Notes: generated by a model from the sequence alone, not told the origin. A stretch of DNA of 64,000 nt from Anaeromyxobacter sp. Fw109-5 (GCF_000017505.1 NC_009675.1:4282501-4346500), one strand, 5' to 3'. Positions 31,883 through 41,495 are shown, counted from the first letter of the stretch. Numbers and translations are program-made.

Positions 31883-32641
31883 TCAGGTCTTGCTCGCGCC
31901 CGGCCCGAAACCCTTCGGAAACTTCAGCTCCGCCTCGCTCGGGCGGACGTAGTGGGGCTCGAGGGCGAAGAGGGCCTGCGCGTCGAAGGCGGCGCCCTGC
32001 AGCCTCGGCGCGGCCAGGGCCGCCACCGCGGCCGCGCGCGGCGCGGCGATGGACGTGGCGAGGCGGCCGAGCTTCCCCTCCAGCCGGGCGGCGTACGCGG
32101 CGTACCCCTCGCCGAAGGCGACCGCGCCTGGAAGCGCCGCCAGCCGATCGAGGAGCGCCTCCGGCGCGAGCGCCGCCTCCGGCAGCACGGCCTCGAGCGC
32201 GCCGCGCGCAGCGCGGTAGAAGCCCGCGTACACCTCGCCCTTCTTGGCGTCGAGGAGCGGCACGAGCAGCTCGCCCTCGCGCGCGTCCGGCGCCGCGGCG
32301 AGCGCCATGGCCGCGAGGCTCGACGCCCCGGCGATGGGCCTGCGGCTCGCGTAGGCGAGCCCCTTCCACGTGGCGAGGCCGATGCGGAGCCCCGTGAACG
32401 AGCCCGGCCCGATCCCGATCGCGTACGCGTCCACGTCCGCGAGCCGGACCCCTTCGGCCTCGAGGAGCTCGACCAGCGCGCCCGGGAGCCGGCCGCCGTG
32501 CCCGCCGGTGGCGCCCGGCGCCGGCCGCGCCGGCGCGTGCTCCGTGCGCTCCGCCCGGACGCGCGCCGCGCCGCCGGGACCGAGCTCGACGAGCGCACAC
32601 GACAGCGAGAGCGTGGCGGTGTCGAGGGCGGCGACGAGCAT
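31883..32641 (-). CDS. tsaB: tRNA threonylcarbamoyladenosine biosynthesis protein TsaB
   Basis: TsaB is the inactive-kinase-fold scaffold that pairs with TsaD in making the universal t6A modification of tRNA. The 252-residue protein shows LVAALDTATLSLSCALVELG, YAIGIGPGSFTGLRIGLATW and LVPLLDAKKGEVYAGFYRAA, the TsaB pattern. It lies 10 bp downstream of rseP in the same operon. TsaD and TsaE are not in the window. Confidence 0.93.
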   Translation of the reverse strand: MLVAALDTATLSLSCALVELGPGGAARVRAERTEHAPARPAPGATGGHGGRLPGALVELLEAEGVRLADVDAYAIGIGPGSFTGLRIGLATWKGLAYASRRPIAGASSLAAMALAAAPDAREGELLVPLLDAKKGEVYAGFYRAARGALEAVLPEAALAPEALLDRLAALPGAVAFGEGYAAYAARLEGKLGRLATSIAAPRAAAVAALAAPRLQGAAFDAQALFALEPHYVRPSEAELKFPKGFGPGASKT

Positions 32642-32651
32642 GCCGCGCGTT

Positions 32652-34328
32652 CTAACCCATGAGCCGCACGATGTCGTTCTTGAACACGAAGATCATGAGC
32701 GTGAACAGCAGGATGATGCCCACGATGTTCGCGATCTCCCGCGCGCGGAGCGACAGCGGCCGCCGCGTGATGCCCTCCACCAGCGCCTGCGCGATGTGCC
32801 CGCCGTCGAGGACGGGGATGGGCAGGAGGTTCATGAGGCCCAGGTTCACGCTGATGAGCGCCATCTTGAAGAGGAACGACGCCCAGCCCTCCTCGGCCGC
32901 CTCGGAGGCGATGGAGAACAGCATGATCGGCCCGCCCACCGTCTTGAAGCTGATCTGGCCCGTGACGATGCGCTGGATGCCGAGCATGGTGAGCCGCACC
33001 ACCTCCGAGAGCTGACGCCAGGCGAGCTCGGCCATCTCCACCGCACCGCGCTGCAGCGGCACCTCGGCGACGACGAGCGCGCGCGGGTCCACGACGGCGC
33101 GGCGATCCGGGTGGAACCCCAGCAGGAGCCGCTCGGCGCGCTCCTTGGTGAGCTCGTCGACGTAGCTCTCCTTGGCCGGCACCAGCGTCGTCTTCCGCCC
33201 GTCGGCGAGCTCGAGCTGGACGGGCTTGCCGGCCTGGAACTCGCGCCCGAGCGCGTTCACGTCGCGCGTGAACGAGCGGACCCGCTTCCCGTTGATGGCG
33301 GCGATCGCGTCGCCGCGACGGAGCCCGGCCTTGTCGGCGGGGCTCCCCGGCACCACCGCGGCCACGAAGGTGGACAGCGAGGGGTCGGCGGAGAGGAAGG
33401 CGGGACCGCCGTCGACGCACGTCGGCACCTGCTCGAGCTTCATCGGGTCGAACGTCGCGAGCGTCGCGCCGGGGAGCGACACCGGCTTCTCGCGGACCAC
33501 CTCGAGGGCCACGGGCTGGCAGGACGCCCCGCGCACGGCGTGCTCCAGGTCGCCGAGGTGGCGGACCTTCTCGCCGTTCACCGACACCACGAGGTCGAAC
33601 GGCTCCAGCGCTCCGGCGGCGCCGGGTCGCGCGGGCGCGACCACGGCGGGCGCGTAGAACGGGGTGACCCCGATGACGCCGCGGCGGATGGTCTCGAGGG
33701 GATTCGACTCCACCTCGGCGGCCGGGACGATGGTCAGCGGCTCGAGCGTCGCGCCGTCCCGCTCGACGCGGAAGGAGAGCGGCTCGCCGGGGTGTGGCGA
33801 GACGAGGTCGCGCAGGTCGCCGAAGTAGCGGACCGGGGCGGCGGCCGCGCCCGGCGCCTGGACCGCCACGATGCGATCCCCGGCGCGGAGCCCCGCCTCC
33901 GCGGCCGGGGAGCCGGGCGCGACCGTGCCGACCACGGGCCCTGCGGTGGGCTCGCCGTTCTGGCCGATCATGAGGGCGAAGTAGATGATCCCGGGGAACA
34001 CCAGGTTCGCGGCGGGGCCGGCGAAGGCGATGACGAGCCGCTTCCAGGGCGGCTGCTCGAGGAAGCCGCGACCGCGGTCCTCCGGAGCGAGCTCCTCGCT
34101 CGGATCGTCGCCTGCCATCTTCACGTACCCGCCGAGCGGCAGCAGGGAGATGCGGTACTCGGTCTCGCCGCGCCGGAACCCGAAGAGCCGGGGACCGAAC
34201 CCGATCGAGAAACGCACCACCTTCACGCCGAGCGCCTTGGCCACGACGAAGTGGCCGAGCTCGTGCACGAAGATGAGGCCGCCGAGCAGGAGGGCGATCG
34301 AGCCTACCTTGAGGAGGAGATCCGGCAT
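32652..34328 (-). CDS. rseP: RIP metalloprotease RseP
   Basis: An inner-membrane site-2 protease that cleaves anti-sigma factors and signal-peptide remnants in regulated intramembrane proteolysis. The 558-residue protein has HELGHFVVAKALG near residue 22, the membrane beta-region ISLLPLGGYVKMAGDDP, two PDZ domains (AGLRAGDRIVAVQAPG and AGLRRGDAIAAINGKRV) and the C-terminal NLLPIPVLDGGHIAQAL. It is about 100 residues longer than E. coli RseP, mainly between the PDZ regions. The order uppS-cdsA-dxr-rseP is the usual one. Confidence 0.95.
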   Translation of the reverse strand: MPDLLLKVGSIALLLGGLIFVHELGHFVVAKALGVKVVRFSIGFGPRLFGFRRGETEYRISLLPLGGYVKMAGDDPSEELAPEDRGRGFLEQPPWKRLVIAFAGPAANLVFPGIIYFALMIGQNGEPTAGPVVGTVAPGSPAAEAGLRAGDRIVAVQAPGAAAAPVRYFGDLRDLVSPHPGEPLSFRVERDGATLEPLTIVPAAEVESNPLETIRRGVIGVTPFYAPAVVAPARPGAAGALEPFDLVVSVNGEKVRHLGDLEHAVRGASCQPVALEVVREKPVSLPGATLATFDPMKLEQVPTCVDGGPAFLSADPSLSTFVAAVVPGSPADKAGLRRGDAIAAINGKRVRSFTRDVNALGREFQAGKPVQLELADGRKTTLVPAKESYVDELTKERAERLLLGFHPDRRAVVDPRALVVAEVPLQRGAVEMAELAWRQLSEVVRLTMLGIQRIVTGQISFKTVGGPIMLFSIASEAAEEGWASFLFKMALISVNLGLMNLLPIPVLDGGHIAQALVEGITRRPLSLRAREIANIVGIILLFTLMIFVFKNDIVRLMG

Positions 34329-34433
34329 GTCGTTCCCATCGTAACCGGGCGACCGTGCGAATTCGCGCGGAGGCCTCCGGAAACTTTCATCGGTCGGGTG
34401 GAGCCTGCGTGGCGCCGCTTGGGGCCGAGGGCC

Positions 34434-35591
34434 CTACGCCCCCGTACGGGCGACCCGGCGCTCTGCCTCTCTGCGTCCCCACTCGCTCGCGGCGAGCGCC
34501 TGCTCGACGCTCCGCACGGGCTCGACCACGTGCGCCTCGAGCACCGCGGCGCAGACGTCGGCGATGTCCAGGAACCGGCAGCGCCGGGCGAGGAACGCGG
34601 CCACCGCCGCCTCGTCCGCCCCGGAGAGGACGGCCGGCGCGGTGCCCCCGAGCTCCAGCGCGCGGTAGGCGAGCATGTACGCCGGGAAGCGGGCGGGGTC
34701 GGGCTGCTCGAAGGTGAGCTTGCCCAGCCGGGCGAGATCGAGCGGCGGCAGCTCCAGCGGCAGGCGCTCGGGGTGCCCCATGGCGTAGCTGATGGGGCCG
34801 CGCATGTCGGAGACGCCGAGCTGCGCCACCATCGAGCCGTCGATGTACTCCACCATCGAGTGCACGATCGACTCGGGGTGAACGACGATGTCGATGCGGC
34901 TCGGCTCGACGCCGAAGAGCCAGCGCGCCTCGATCACCTCGAGCCCCTTGTTCATCAGGGTCGCGGAGTCGATGGTGATCTTGTCGCCCATCGACCAGTT
35001 CGGGTGCTTGAGGGCGCGCTCGGGGCCGACCCCCGCGAGCTCCTCGGCGGGCACGAGGCGCAGCGGTCCGCCCGAGGCGGTGAGGATGAGGCGCCGCACC
35101 TCGCGCCGGTTGTGACCGACGAGCGACTGGTGGATGGCGCTGTGCTCGGAGTCCACCGGGAGGATGGGCACGCGCCGCGCGGCGGCGCGCGCCGTGAGGA
35201 GCTCGCCCGCGAGCACGAGCGACTCCTTGTTGGCGAGGCCCACCGGCTTGCCGGCCTCGATGGCCGCCGCCGTGGAGCGCAGCCCCGCGCCGCCGGAGAT
35301 CGCCGCGAGCACGAAGTCGACGTCGGCGTGCGAGGCCACCGCGACCGCCCCACCCTCCCCGGCGAGGACCTCCGTGCCAGGCGGGGCGATCTCGCGGACG
35401 GCGCGCGCGGTGGCCTCGTCGGCCGCGGACACCACGCGCGGCCGGAAGCGCAGGACCTGCTCGGCGAGCCGGGCCCCGTTGCGACCGGCGGCGAGCCCGA
35501 CCACCTGGAACCGATCGGGGAAGCGGCCAGCCACGTCGAGCGCCTGGACGCCGATGGAGCCGGTGCAGCCGAGGATGGCGACGCGCTTCAC
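34434..35591 (-). CDS. dxr: 1-deoxy-D-xylulose-5-phosphate reductoisomerase
   Basis: Dxr converts DXP to MEP in the isoprenoid pathway. The 385-residue enzyme has the NADPH site RVAILGCTGSIGVQALDVA, GLANKESLVLAG, PVDSEHSAIHQSL, LTASGGPLR, HPNWSMGDKITIDSATLMNK and IVHSMVEYIDGSMVAQLG, which carry the metal and substrate ligands. The GTG at 35591 gives the usual N-terminus; an in-frame GTG six codons upstream is possible. Confidence 0.95.
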   Translation of the reverse strand: MKRVAILGCTGSIGVQALDVAGRFPDRFQVVGLAAGRNGARLAEQVLRFRPRVVSAADEATARAVREIAPPGTEVLAGEGGAVAVASHADVDFVLAAISGGAGLRSTAAAIEAGKPVGLANKESLVLAGELLTARAAARRVPILPVDSEHSAIHQSLVGHNRREVRRLILTASGGPLRLVPAEELAGVGPERALKHPNWSMGDKITIDSATLMNKGLEVIEARWLFGVEPSRIDIVVHPESIVHSMVEYIDGSMVAQLGVSDMRGPISYAMGHPERLPLELPPLDLARLGKLTFEQPDPARFPAYMLAYRALELGGTAPAVLSGADEAAVAAFLARRCRFLDIADVCAAVLEAHVVEPVRSVEQALAASEWGRREAERRVARTGA

Positions 35592-35637
35592 GGAGCGAAT
35601 CTCTATCACGGGGCGGCGGCGTGCGCCGCCGGACGAC

Positions 35638-36471
35638 CTACCGGAGGTACGCCGCGCAGACGTACACCCAGGGCGCGACGAAGAGCAGCGCGTCGATCCG
35701 GTCGAGCAGGCCGCCGTGGCCGGGGATGATCTTCCCCGAGTCCTTCACGCCCGCCGCGCGCTTCACCATCGACTCGGCCAGATCCCCGAGCGGCCCGAGG
35801 AGCGCGCCCCCGAGCCCGATCGCCACGGCGAGCCCGACGGAGAGCTCGTCCTCGAGGAGCAGCGCGCGCGTCACGAGCGCGCCCAGGACGCTGCCCACCG
35901 CGCCGCCGGCGAAGCCCTCCCAGGTCTTCTTCGGCGAGATGCGCTCGAGCAGCTTGTGCCGGCCGAGCGCGTGGCCGGTGAAGTAGGCGAAGGTGTCGTT
36001 CCCCCACGTCACCACGAAGGCGAGGATCACCCAGCCCACGTCGAAGCGCAGCCGCAGCCCGACGAGCGAGGCGAGGAGCACGCCGCAGTACAGCCACGAC
36101 AGCGCGACGACCGCCATCGCGCGCGGCACCTCCTCGAGCGGCGAGCGCCGGAAGAGGGAGAACACGAAGAGCACGATGGTCGCGCCGGCGAGCGCGAGCC
36201 CGGACCACCCCGGCAGCAGGTTCCCGCTCGGCTCCCACGCGGCGACGAAAGGGATGGCGGCGGCGACGGCGATCCCGAAGACCTCGGCCGCCCCGACCGC
36301 GCCGAACATCACCACGAGCTCGAAGGCGGCCACCGCCGCCGCGCCGCCCGCGAGCACCGCGAAGGGCAGCCCGCCGACGTAGGTGATCCACACGGCCAGC
36401 GGGAACAGCACGGCGGCCGAGGTGACGCGGAGCACGAGGTTGTGGCGGTTCTTGGGATCGAGCGCGCCCAT
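35638..36471 (-). CDS. cdsA: phosphatidate cytidylyltransferase
   Basis: CdsA makes CDP-diacylglycerol, the precursor of all phospholipids and the substrate of PgsA, which is also in this window. The 277-residue integral membrane protein carries the signature SMVKRAAGVKDSGKIIPGHG followed by GLLDRID. Multiple hydrophobic helices are visible. It starts 3 bp after the uppS stop. Confidence 0.95.
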   Translation of the reverse strand: MGALDPKNRHNLVLRVTSAAVLFPLAVWITYVGGLPFAVLAGGAAAVAAFELVVMFGAVGAAEVFGIAVAAAIPFVAAWEPSGNLLPGWSGLALAGATIVLFVFSLFRRSPLEEVPRAMAVVALSWLYCGVLLASLVGLRLRFDVGWVILAFVVTWGNDTFAYFTGHALGRHKLLERISPKKTWEGFAGGAVGSVLGALVTRALLLEDELSVGLAVAIGLGGALLGPLGDLAESMVKRAAGVKDSGKIIPGHGGLLDRIDALLFVAPWVYVCAAYLR

Positions 36472-36474
36472 TCG

Positions 36475-37242
36475 CTAGGTGCGGCCCGAGCGCTGCGCGC
36501 CGGTCATCCCGAAGCGGCGCTCGCGGCCCTGGAAGTCCCGGATGGCGAGGAGGAGCTCCCGCTCGCGGAAGTCCGGCCAGAGGACCTCGGAGAAGTGGAG
36601 CTCGGCGTAGGCGCACTGCCAGAGGAGGAAGTTCGAGATCCGCCGCTCGCCGCTCGTGCGCACGAGCAGATCCAGCTCGGGCAGCCCGGCGGTCCACAGC
36701 GCCGCCTCCAGATCCTCGGCCTCGAACGCCGGGCCCTTCTCGGCCGCCGCGCGGCGCGCGGCCTGCACGATGTCCTGACGCCCGCCGTAGGAGAGCGCGA
36801 GCGTGAGCGTCATCGCCGTGTTGCCCGTGGTCTCCGCGCGCACCGAGGCGAGCTTCTCGCGCACCACGTCGGGCAGCCGCTCGAGGTCGCCGATCGCGTT
36901 CAGCCGGATGCCGTTGCGCATCATCTCGGCGCGCTCGGACTCGAGGAACTCGGCGAGCAGCGACATGAGCGCGCCCACCTCCTCGTCCGGCCTCGCCCAG
37001 TTCTCGGAGCTGAAGGCGTAGAGGGTGAGCGCCTGGACGCCGATGCGCCGCGCCGTGCGCGTCACCGCGCGCACCGCCTCCGAGCCCTCGCGGTGCCCGA
37101 GCACGCGCGGGAGTCCCCGCGCCTCGGCCCACCGGCCGTTCCCGTCCATGATGATCGCCACGTGGCGCGGCACCGGCCTCGCCTTCACGCGCGACTCGAG
37201 CTCCTGGACGGAGGACGTCTCCTCGGACACGCGCGGGCTCAT
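36475..37242 (-). CDS. uppS: undecaprenyl diphosphate synthase
   Basis: UppS adds eight isoprene units to farnesyl diphosphate to form the lipid carrier for peptidoglycan. The 255-residue protein shows HVAIIMDGNGRWAEARG, HREGSEAVRAVTRTARRIG, LTLYAFSSENWARP, LALSYGGRQDIVQAAR and LLVRTSGERRISNFLLWQCA, the conserved blocks of cis-prenyltransferases. It heads the envelope operon and is divergent from the kinase gene. Confidence 0.96.
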   Translation of the reverse strand: MSPRVSEETSSVQELESRVKARPVPRHVAIIMDGNGRWAEARGLPRVLGHREGSEAVRAVTRTARRIGVQALTLYAFSSENWARPDEEVGALMSLLAEFLESERAEMMRNGIRLNAIGDLERLPDVVREKLASVRAETTGNTAMTLTLALSYGGRQDIVQAARRAAAEKGPAFEAEDLEAALWTAGLPELDLLVRTSGERRISNFLLWQCAYAELHFSEVLWPDFRERELLLAIRDFQGRERRFGMTGAQRSGRT

Positions 37243-37293
37243 AGCACGGGTCGCCGGGCGGCCGCGAGCCCGAACGTCAGTCGCAATGCGGGT

Positions 37294-37324
37294 TTGACCC
37301 TGCCGGCGAGGGTTGGCGTATGCT
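37294..37324 (+). promoter_or_regulatory. possible kinase promoter, leaderless mRNA candidate
   Basis: TTGACC (37294-37299) and TATGCT (37319-37324) are 19 bp apart, longer than ideal. The -10 ends only eight bases before the GTG at 37333, so a transcript from here would have almost no 5' leader, consistent with the absence of a ribosome-binding site. Confidence 0.35.
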
Positions 37325-37332
37325 CGATCGCC

Positions 37333-38379
37333 GTGCCCCCCCGCCACGTCGGCCCGTACGAGCTCCTCTCCGTCCTCGGACGGGGTGGGATCGGGACCGT
37401 CTACCGGGCGCGGCACCTCGCGACCGGCCACCTCGTCGCCGTGAAGGTGCTCGGCCCGGCCGCCGCCTCCGACCCGACCGCCACGCGCCGGCTCGCCCGG
37501 GAGTACGAGGTGCTCCGCAGGCTGGAGCACCCGAACGTGGTGCGCGTGTACGACGCCGGGATCGCGGACGGCTGCTCGTACCTCGCCATGGAGCTGGTCA
37601 TCGGGCTCGACCTGCGCGCCTTCCTCTCCCCCGAGCTGGACGCGCCGACCACTCCGCGGGGGTCGCTCGACGTGCTGCTCACGCCCGCCGATCGCGGCGA
37701 CGACGCGACCGAGACGAGCGCCGCCGGCCCACCGCCGGACGCGCGCGCCGCGCTCGCCGCGATGCTCGTCGAGCCCGCCACCGAGAACGACTGGCCCTCC
37801 GACGCCGAGCCGTCGAGTGGTGGCGTCGTGGCCACGCCCTCGCCGGAGCTCCTCGCCGCGCTGAGCCGCCCGGGCCGCCTCCTGCGGCTGCGCAGCGCCC
37901 TCGCGCAGGTCGCCGACGCGCTGGCGTACGTGCACGCCGCCGGCCTCGTGCACCGCGACCTCAAGCCCTCGAACGTGATGATCGACGACGCGCGCGTCGC
38001 CCGCCTCATGGACTTCGGGCTCGTGAAGGCCGCGGCGGAGGACCCGGAGGAGGCCCTCACCGCCATCGGCCGCGTGGTGGGCACCTACCGCTACATGTCG
38101 CCCGAGCAGGCGCAGGGGCACGACGTCGACGCGCGCAGCGACCTCTACAGCCTGGGCGTGATGCTCTACGAGCTCCTGGCAGGCTTGCCCCCGTTCACCA
38201 CGAGCGACCCCGTCGCGCTGTGGCGCGAGATCCTCCACGGCACCCCGCCGCCGCTGCTCTCGGTGAACCCGGGCGCCGATCCCGTGCTGTCCCGCCTCGC
38301 CGAGCGGCTCCTGCAGAAGGATCCGGCGCGGCGGCCCGCGACCGCCGAGGAGGTCGCGCGCGTGCTGCGCGACGTGTGA
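37333..38379 (+). CDS. serine/threonine protein kinase
   Basis: A 348-residue cytoplasmic Hanks-type kinase with no membrane segment. The Gly-rich loop is VLGRGGIGTVYRAR, the ATP Lys is in LVAVKVLG, then YLAMELVIGLDLRAFLS, the catalytic loop GLVHRDLKPSNVMIDD, the metal motif MDFGLVKAA (DFG) and GTYRYMSPEQAQG. A disordered Ala/Asp/Glu-rich insert of about 80 residues separates the N- and C-lobes (ADRGDDATETSAAGPPPDAR). Myxobacteria hold many such kinases; the target is unknown. It is divergent from uppS. Confidence 0.93.
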   Translation: MPPRHVGPYELLSVLGRGGIGTVYRARHLATGHLVAVKVLGPAAASDPTATRRLAREYEVLRRLEHPNVVRVYDAGIADGCSYLAMELVIGLDLRAFLSPELDAPTTPRGSLDVLLTPADRGDDATETSAAGPPPDARAALAAMLVEPATENDWPSDAEPSSGGVVATPSPELLAALSRPGRLLRLRSALAQVADALAYVHAAGLVHRDLKPSNVMIDDARVARLMDFGLVKAAAEDPEEALTAIGRVVGTYRYMSPEQAQGHDVDARSDLYSLGVMLYELLAGLPPFTTSDPVALWREILHGTPPPLLSVNPGADPVLSRLAERLLQKDPARRPATAEEVARVLRDV

Positions 38380-38410
38380 AGGCCGCGCCCGCTTGCGTCG
38401 ACCCGGCTCG

Positions 38411-38486
38411 CGCGCGGTTCGTGCACAGGCTCACCGCGAGCGGCATTTTCTGATCCGCTCGCCCTGACCCCTCGACGGGCTCGGGG
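38411..38486. repeat. two more dispersed hairpin repeats, one degenerate
   Basis: At 38411-38441 a degenerate copy reads GGTTCGTGCACAGGCTCACC, with three extra bases in the core. At 38468-38486 the related core TCGACGGGCTC is flanked by CCCC and GGGG. Both lie in the 180-bp gap after the kinase gene. Confidence 0.55.
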
Positions 38487-38561
38487 GAAGCGCGAGCGGG
38501 AGTGGCTCGGCCTCGTCCCGGCCCCGCCCTCGTCGGACCTCCCCCGTATCCTCCGCCTGCC

Positions 38562-39230
38562 GTGTCGGACCTCCCCTCCTCTGCCCTCGACTACGGCGCC
38601 GTCGTGTCCGAGTACTTCCTCGGCCTGCGCGGCGCGGGGCTCATGCTGTCGCCGCTCGACGAGGAGGTCGTCGCCGACTGGGAGCGGCGCGGCCTCCCGG
38701 TCGCCGTGGTCTGCCGCGGCCTGCGGCGCGGCCTGGAGCAGCACGCCGAGAATGGCGCGGGCCGGCGGCCGCGGTCGCTTCGCGCGCTCCGGCTCGCCGT
38801 CGAGGACGAGTGGCGCGCCTACCGCAGCGGCCGCGTGGGCGAGGCGCCCCCGCCCGCGGGGGAGGACGCGGTCGCCTCGGCGCGGCTCGCGGCGGCGCGC
38901 GCGCTCCTCCAGGAGGCCGGACGGACGGCGCCCCCCGCCCTGCGCGACGCGTATCGCGCCGCCTGGCACTCGCTCGCCCCGGCCGCGGCAGCGGGGAGCC
39001 CGCTCGCCCACCTCGACGCCGCGCTGGCCGAGGGCGACCGGCGCATCCTCGCCGCCTGGCTCTCCTCCCTCGAGCGCCCCTCGCGCGCGGCGCTCGGCCG
39101 CCGCGTGCGCCTGCTCGCCGGCCCGCGTCCGCGGAGCGCGAGCCGCCGCTCGTACCGGGACGCGCTCCGCGCGCACGTCGCCGACGCGGCGCGGGCGGCG
39201 GGGGTCACGTGCCTGCGCGGTTCGGTGTAG
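38562..39230 (+). CDS. hypothetical protein paired with a DnaC-like ATPase
   Basis: A 222-residue helical protein of unknown function from a GTG start. The N-terminal block (ALDYGAVVSEYFLGLRGAGL, MLSPLDEEVVADWERRGLPV, AVVCRGLRRGLEQH) looks like a small winged or helical domain seen beside DnaC-like loaders in deltaproteobacteria. The remainder is Ala/Arg-rich helix. The stop is 12 bp before the DnaC-like gene, so the two are co-transcribed. A role in loading or priming is a guess from context. Confidence 0.7.
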   Translation: MSDLPSSALDYGAVVSEYFLGLRGAGLMLSPLDEEVVADWERRGLPVAVVCRGLRRGLEQHAENGAGRRPRSLRALRLAVEDEWRAYRSGRVGEAPPPAGEDAVASARLAAARALLQEAGRTAPPALRDAYRAAWHSLAPAAAAGSPLAHLDAALAEGDRRILAAWLSSLERPSRAALGRRVRLLAGPRPRSASRRSYRDALRAHVADAARAAGVTCLRGSV

Positions 39231-39242
39231 ACTCCGGCCCCC

Positions 39243-40124
39243 ATGCCAGACCCCGGGACGACCTCCTGCGCCGACTGCGGCGGCAGCGGCTACGTCGTGG
39301 AGCAGGTGCTCGGGCACACCGCGCGCGCCCGCCGCTGCACGTGTCAGTCCGCCTGTCCGCGCTGCGGCGGGAGCGGCTACACGCTCGTGCCCTCCGCCGG
39401 CTCGATGGTCGCCCAGGTCTGCTCGTGCCGGCACCTCGACGAGCGCATCGGGCTCTTCAACCAGATCGGCATCCCGGCGGCGATCGCGAAGGCGTCGTTC
39501 GACGGGTTCAAGAGCTGGTCCCAGGATCACCAGCGCGCGAAGACGGCCGCCGAGGACTTCGCGCGCAAGTTCCGCAAGGACGCGCCGACCAAGGGGTACC
39601 TGCTCTACGGCCGCCCGGGAGCCGGCAAGACGCACCTCCTCGCGGCGACGCTGCGCTACCTCGCGCTCGAGAAGGGCGTCTCCGGGCGCTACGTGGAGTT
39701 CATGCTCCTGCTGTCGGACATCCGCTCCGGGTTCGACGCCAAGCACAGCCACATGGAGACCCTGCGGCCGCTCCTCTCCGTCCCGGTGCTCGCCATCGAC
39801 GAGCTGGGGAAGGAGCGCGGGACGGAGTGGGAGCGCTCCATGCTGGACGAGCTCATCAGCCGGCGCTTCAACTCCGGCCTCGCGACGCTGTTCGCCACGA
39901 ACTACTTCCTCGAGGCGCGCGCGCCTGCCGAGGAGCCGGGGCGCGTCGTCCGCACGCGCTCACCCGACTTCCAGCGCGAGGCGGAGGCCATGACGCTCGC
40001 GCAGCGCGTGGGCGACCGCATCTACTCTCGGCTCAACGAGATGTGCAGCTTCGTGAAGCTCGACCCGGGCCACGACCTGCGCAAGGACCGGCACGGCTCC
40101 GGGAGCGGCGGCTTCTGGGGCTGA
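39243..40124 (+). CDS. DnaC-like AAA+ ATPase with N-terminal zinc fingers
   Basis: A 293-residue helicase-loader-like ATPase. The first 60 residues hold Cys-rich repeats of the DnaJ type (CADCGGSGYV, RRCTCQSACPRCGGSGY, VCSCRHLDER) that may bind two zinc ions. The AAA+ core has Walker A LLYGRPGAGKTHLLAA, Walker B VPVLAIDELGKERG and sensor region FATNYFLEA, then RVGDRIYSRLNEMC, the DnaC/IstB signature. It could load DnaB or another helicase. Its unknown partner lies directly upstream. Confidence 0.88.
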   Translation: MPDPGTTSCADCGGSGYVVEQVLGHTARARRCTCQSACPRCGGSGYTLVPSAGSMVAQVCSCRHLDERIGLFNQIGIPAAIAKASFDGFKSWSQDHQRAKTAAEDFARKFRKDAPTKGYLLYGRPGAGKTHLLAATLRYLALEKGVSGRYVEFMLLLSDIRSGFDAKHSHMETLRPLLSVPVLAIDELGKERGTEWERSMLDELISRRFNSGLATLFATNYFLEARAPAEEPGRVVRTRSPDFQREAEAMTLAQRVGDRIYSRLNEMCSFVKLDPGHDLRKDRHGSGSGGFWG

Positions 40125-40175
40125 AGCAGGCTCCCGTGTTCCGGCGCCGGGGCGACGATCGGCCGCGGACGGGGG

Positions 40176-41339
40176 TCAGCCGATGAGCCGCCGGTGCAGC
40201 TCGCGTGCGGCCTCGGGCAGCGCGCGCGCGTCGCAGTAAGCCGTCACGCGCAGCGCGGAGGTGAACAGCGCGCGGGCCGGCGCGCCGAGGCTGCCGAGCA
40301 CCCCCGTCACCTCGCGCAGCACGCGGTGCCCGGCCGAGAGCCCCGTCCCCACGACGGACACCGCGCCGAGCCCCTCGTCCGCGATCTCGATCCCCGGCAC
40401 GTCGGCGCGGAGCGCGCGCGAGAGGACGTCCCAGTCGTGCACGTTGTCGAGCGCGAGCACGAGGCCGGCCCGCTCGCCGGGCATCGCGATCTCCGCCGCG
40501 ACGGCGCCGCGTCCCTCGAGGCGCTCGAGCACGGCCGGCAGCGCCTCCGCGGGGAGGCCGAGCAGCGCGAGCTCCTTCTGCGTGGCGACGCCGGCGATGC
40601 GCTCCGGGTGCGTCCCGCCGCGCACGACGGTCTCCTCGGCCCCGCCGAAGGTGGACCGGGCGTGGATGGCGATCCCCTTCTCCTTCGCGAACTCGACGGC
40701 CTGGGCGTTCAGGACCTTCGCCCCCGCCTGCGCGAGCTCCTGCATCTCGTCGTAGGAGAGCGCGTCGAGCCGCCGCGCGCCGGGGACCACGCGCGGATCG
40801 GCGCTGAAGACGCCCGCCACGTCCGAGTAGATCTCGCAGTCGCCGCCGAGCGCCGCGGCGAGCGCGACCGCGGTGGTGTCCGAGCCGCCGCGACCGAGGG
40901 TCGTGACCTCCTTGCGCGGCGAGACGCCCTGGAACCCGGCGACGATGACCACCTTGCCGCGCGCGAGCTCCTCCTGCACGCGGTAGGGCCGCACCTCGAC
41001 GATGCGGGCGGAGGCGTGCGCGTCGGTGGTGATGATGCCCGACTGGCTGCCCGTGAAGCTGATGGCGTCGACGCCCTGGTCCTGGAGGGCCATGGAGAGG
41101 AGCGCCATCGAGATCCGCTCTCCGGCCGTGAGGAGCATGTCGAGCTCGCGCCGCGGCGGCGCGGCCGCGACCCGCTTGGCGAGCGAGAGGAGCTCGTCGG
41201 TCGTGTCGCCCATCGCCGAGACGACGACGCACACGTCCTTGCCGGATCGTCTGGTCGCGGCGACCTTGGCCGCCACCTTGCGCATCTTCTCGACGTCGGC
41301 GACCGAGGAGCCGCCGTACTTCTGCACGACCACGGGCAT
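40176..41339 (-). CDS. lysC: aspartate kinase
   Basis: LysC phosphorylates aspartate at the entry to lysine, threonine and methionine synthesis. The 387-residue protein has the N-terminal motif [70 protein letters not shown] and [17 protein letters not shown], then two ACT domains for feedback control ([34 protein letters not shown]). It is slightly shorter than usual and stands alone. The ATG at 41339 gives the normal N-terminus. Confidence 0.95.
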   Translation of the reverse strand: MPVVVQKYGGSSVADVEKMRKVAAKVAATRRSGKDVCVVVSAMGDTTDELLSLAKRVAAAPPRRELDMLLTAGERISMALLSMALQDQGVDAISFTGSQSGIITTDAHASARIVEVRPYRVQEELARGKVVIVAGFQGVSPRKEVTTLGRGGSDTTAVALAAALGGDCEIYSDVAGVFSADPRVVPGARRLDALSYDEMQELAQAGAKVLNAQAVEFAKEKGIAIHARSTFGGAEETVVRGGTHPERIAGVATQKELALLGLPAEALPAVLERLEGRGAVAAEIAMPGERAGLVLALDNVHDWDVLSRALRADVPGIEIADEGLGAVSVVGTGLSAGHRVLREVTGVLGSLGAPARALFTSALRVTAYCDARALPEAARELHRRLIG

Positions 41340-41495
41340 GGGGGCCTCCGGGCGCGGAGGATGCCCGCGAGCCGCCTGGCGGTAAAGGGCCGGGAGGGCG
41401 CGCGGGCGCCCGCCGGGAGCGGCGCGAGGGTGGGATATCGTCCCCGGCCCGGGCGGGTCGGGCCCGCCTGCTCGCCCGCCGCCCGCGCAGCGCGG

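Noticed and set aside
35134-37332. Plus-strand frame upstream of the kinase, open for over 700 codons
   Set aside because: It is antisense to dxr, cdsA and uppS, whose motifs are unmistakable; only the part from 37333 is the kinase.
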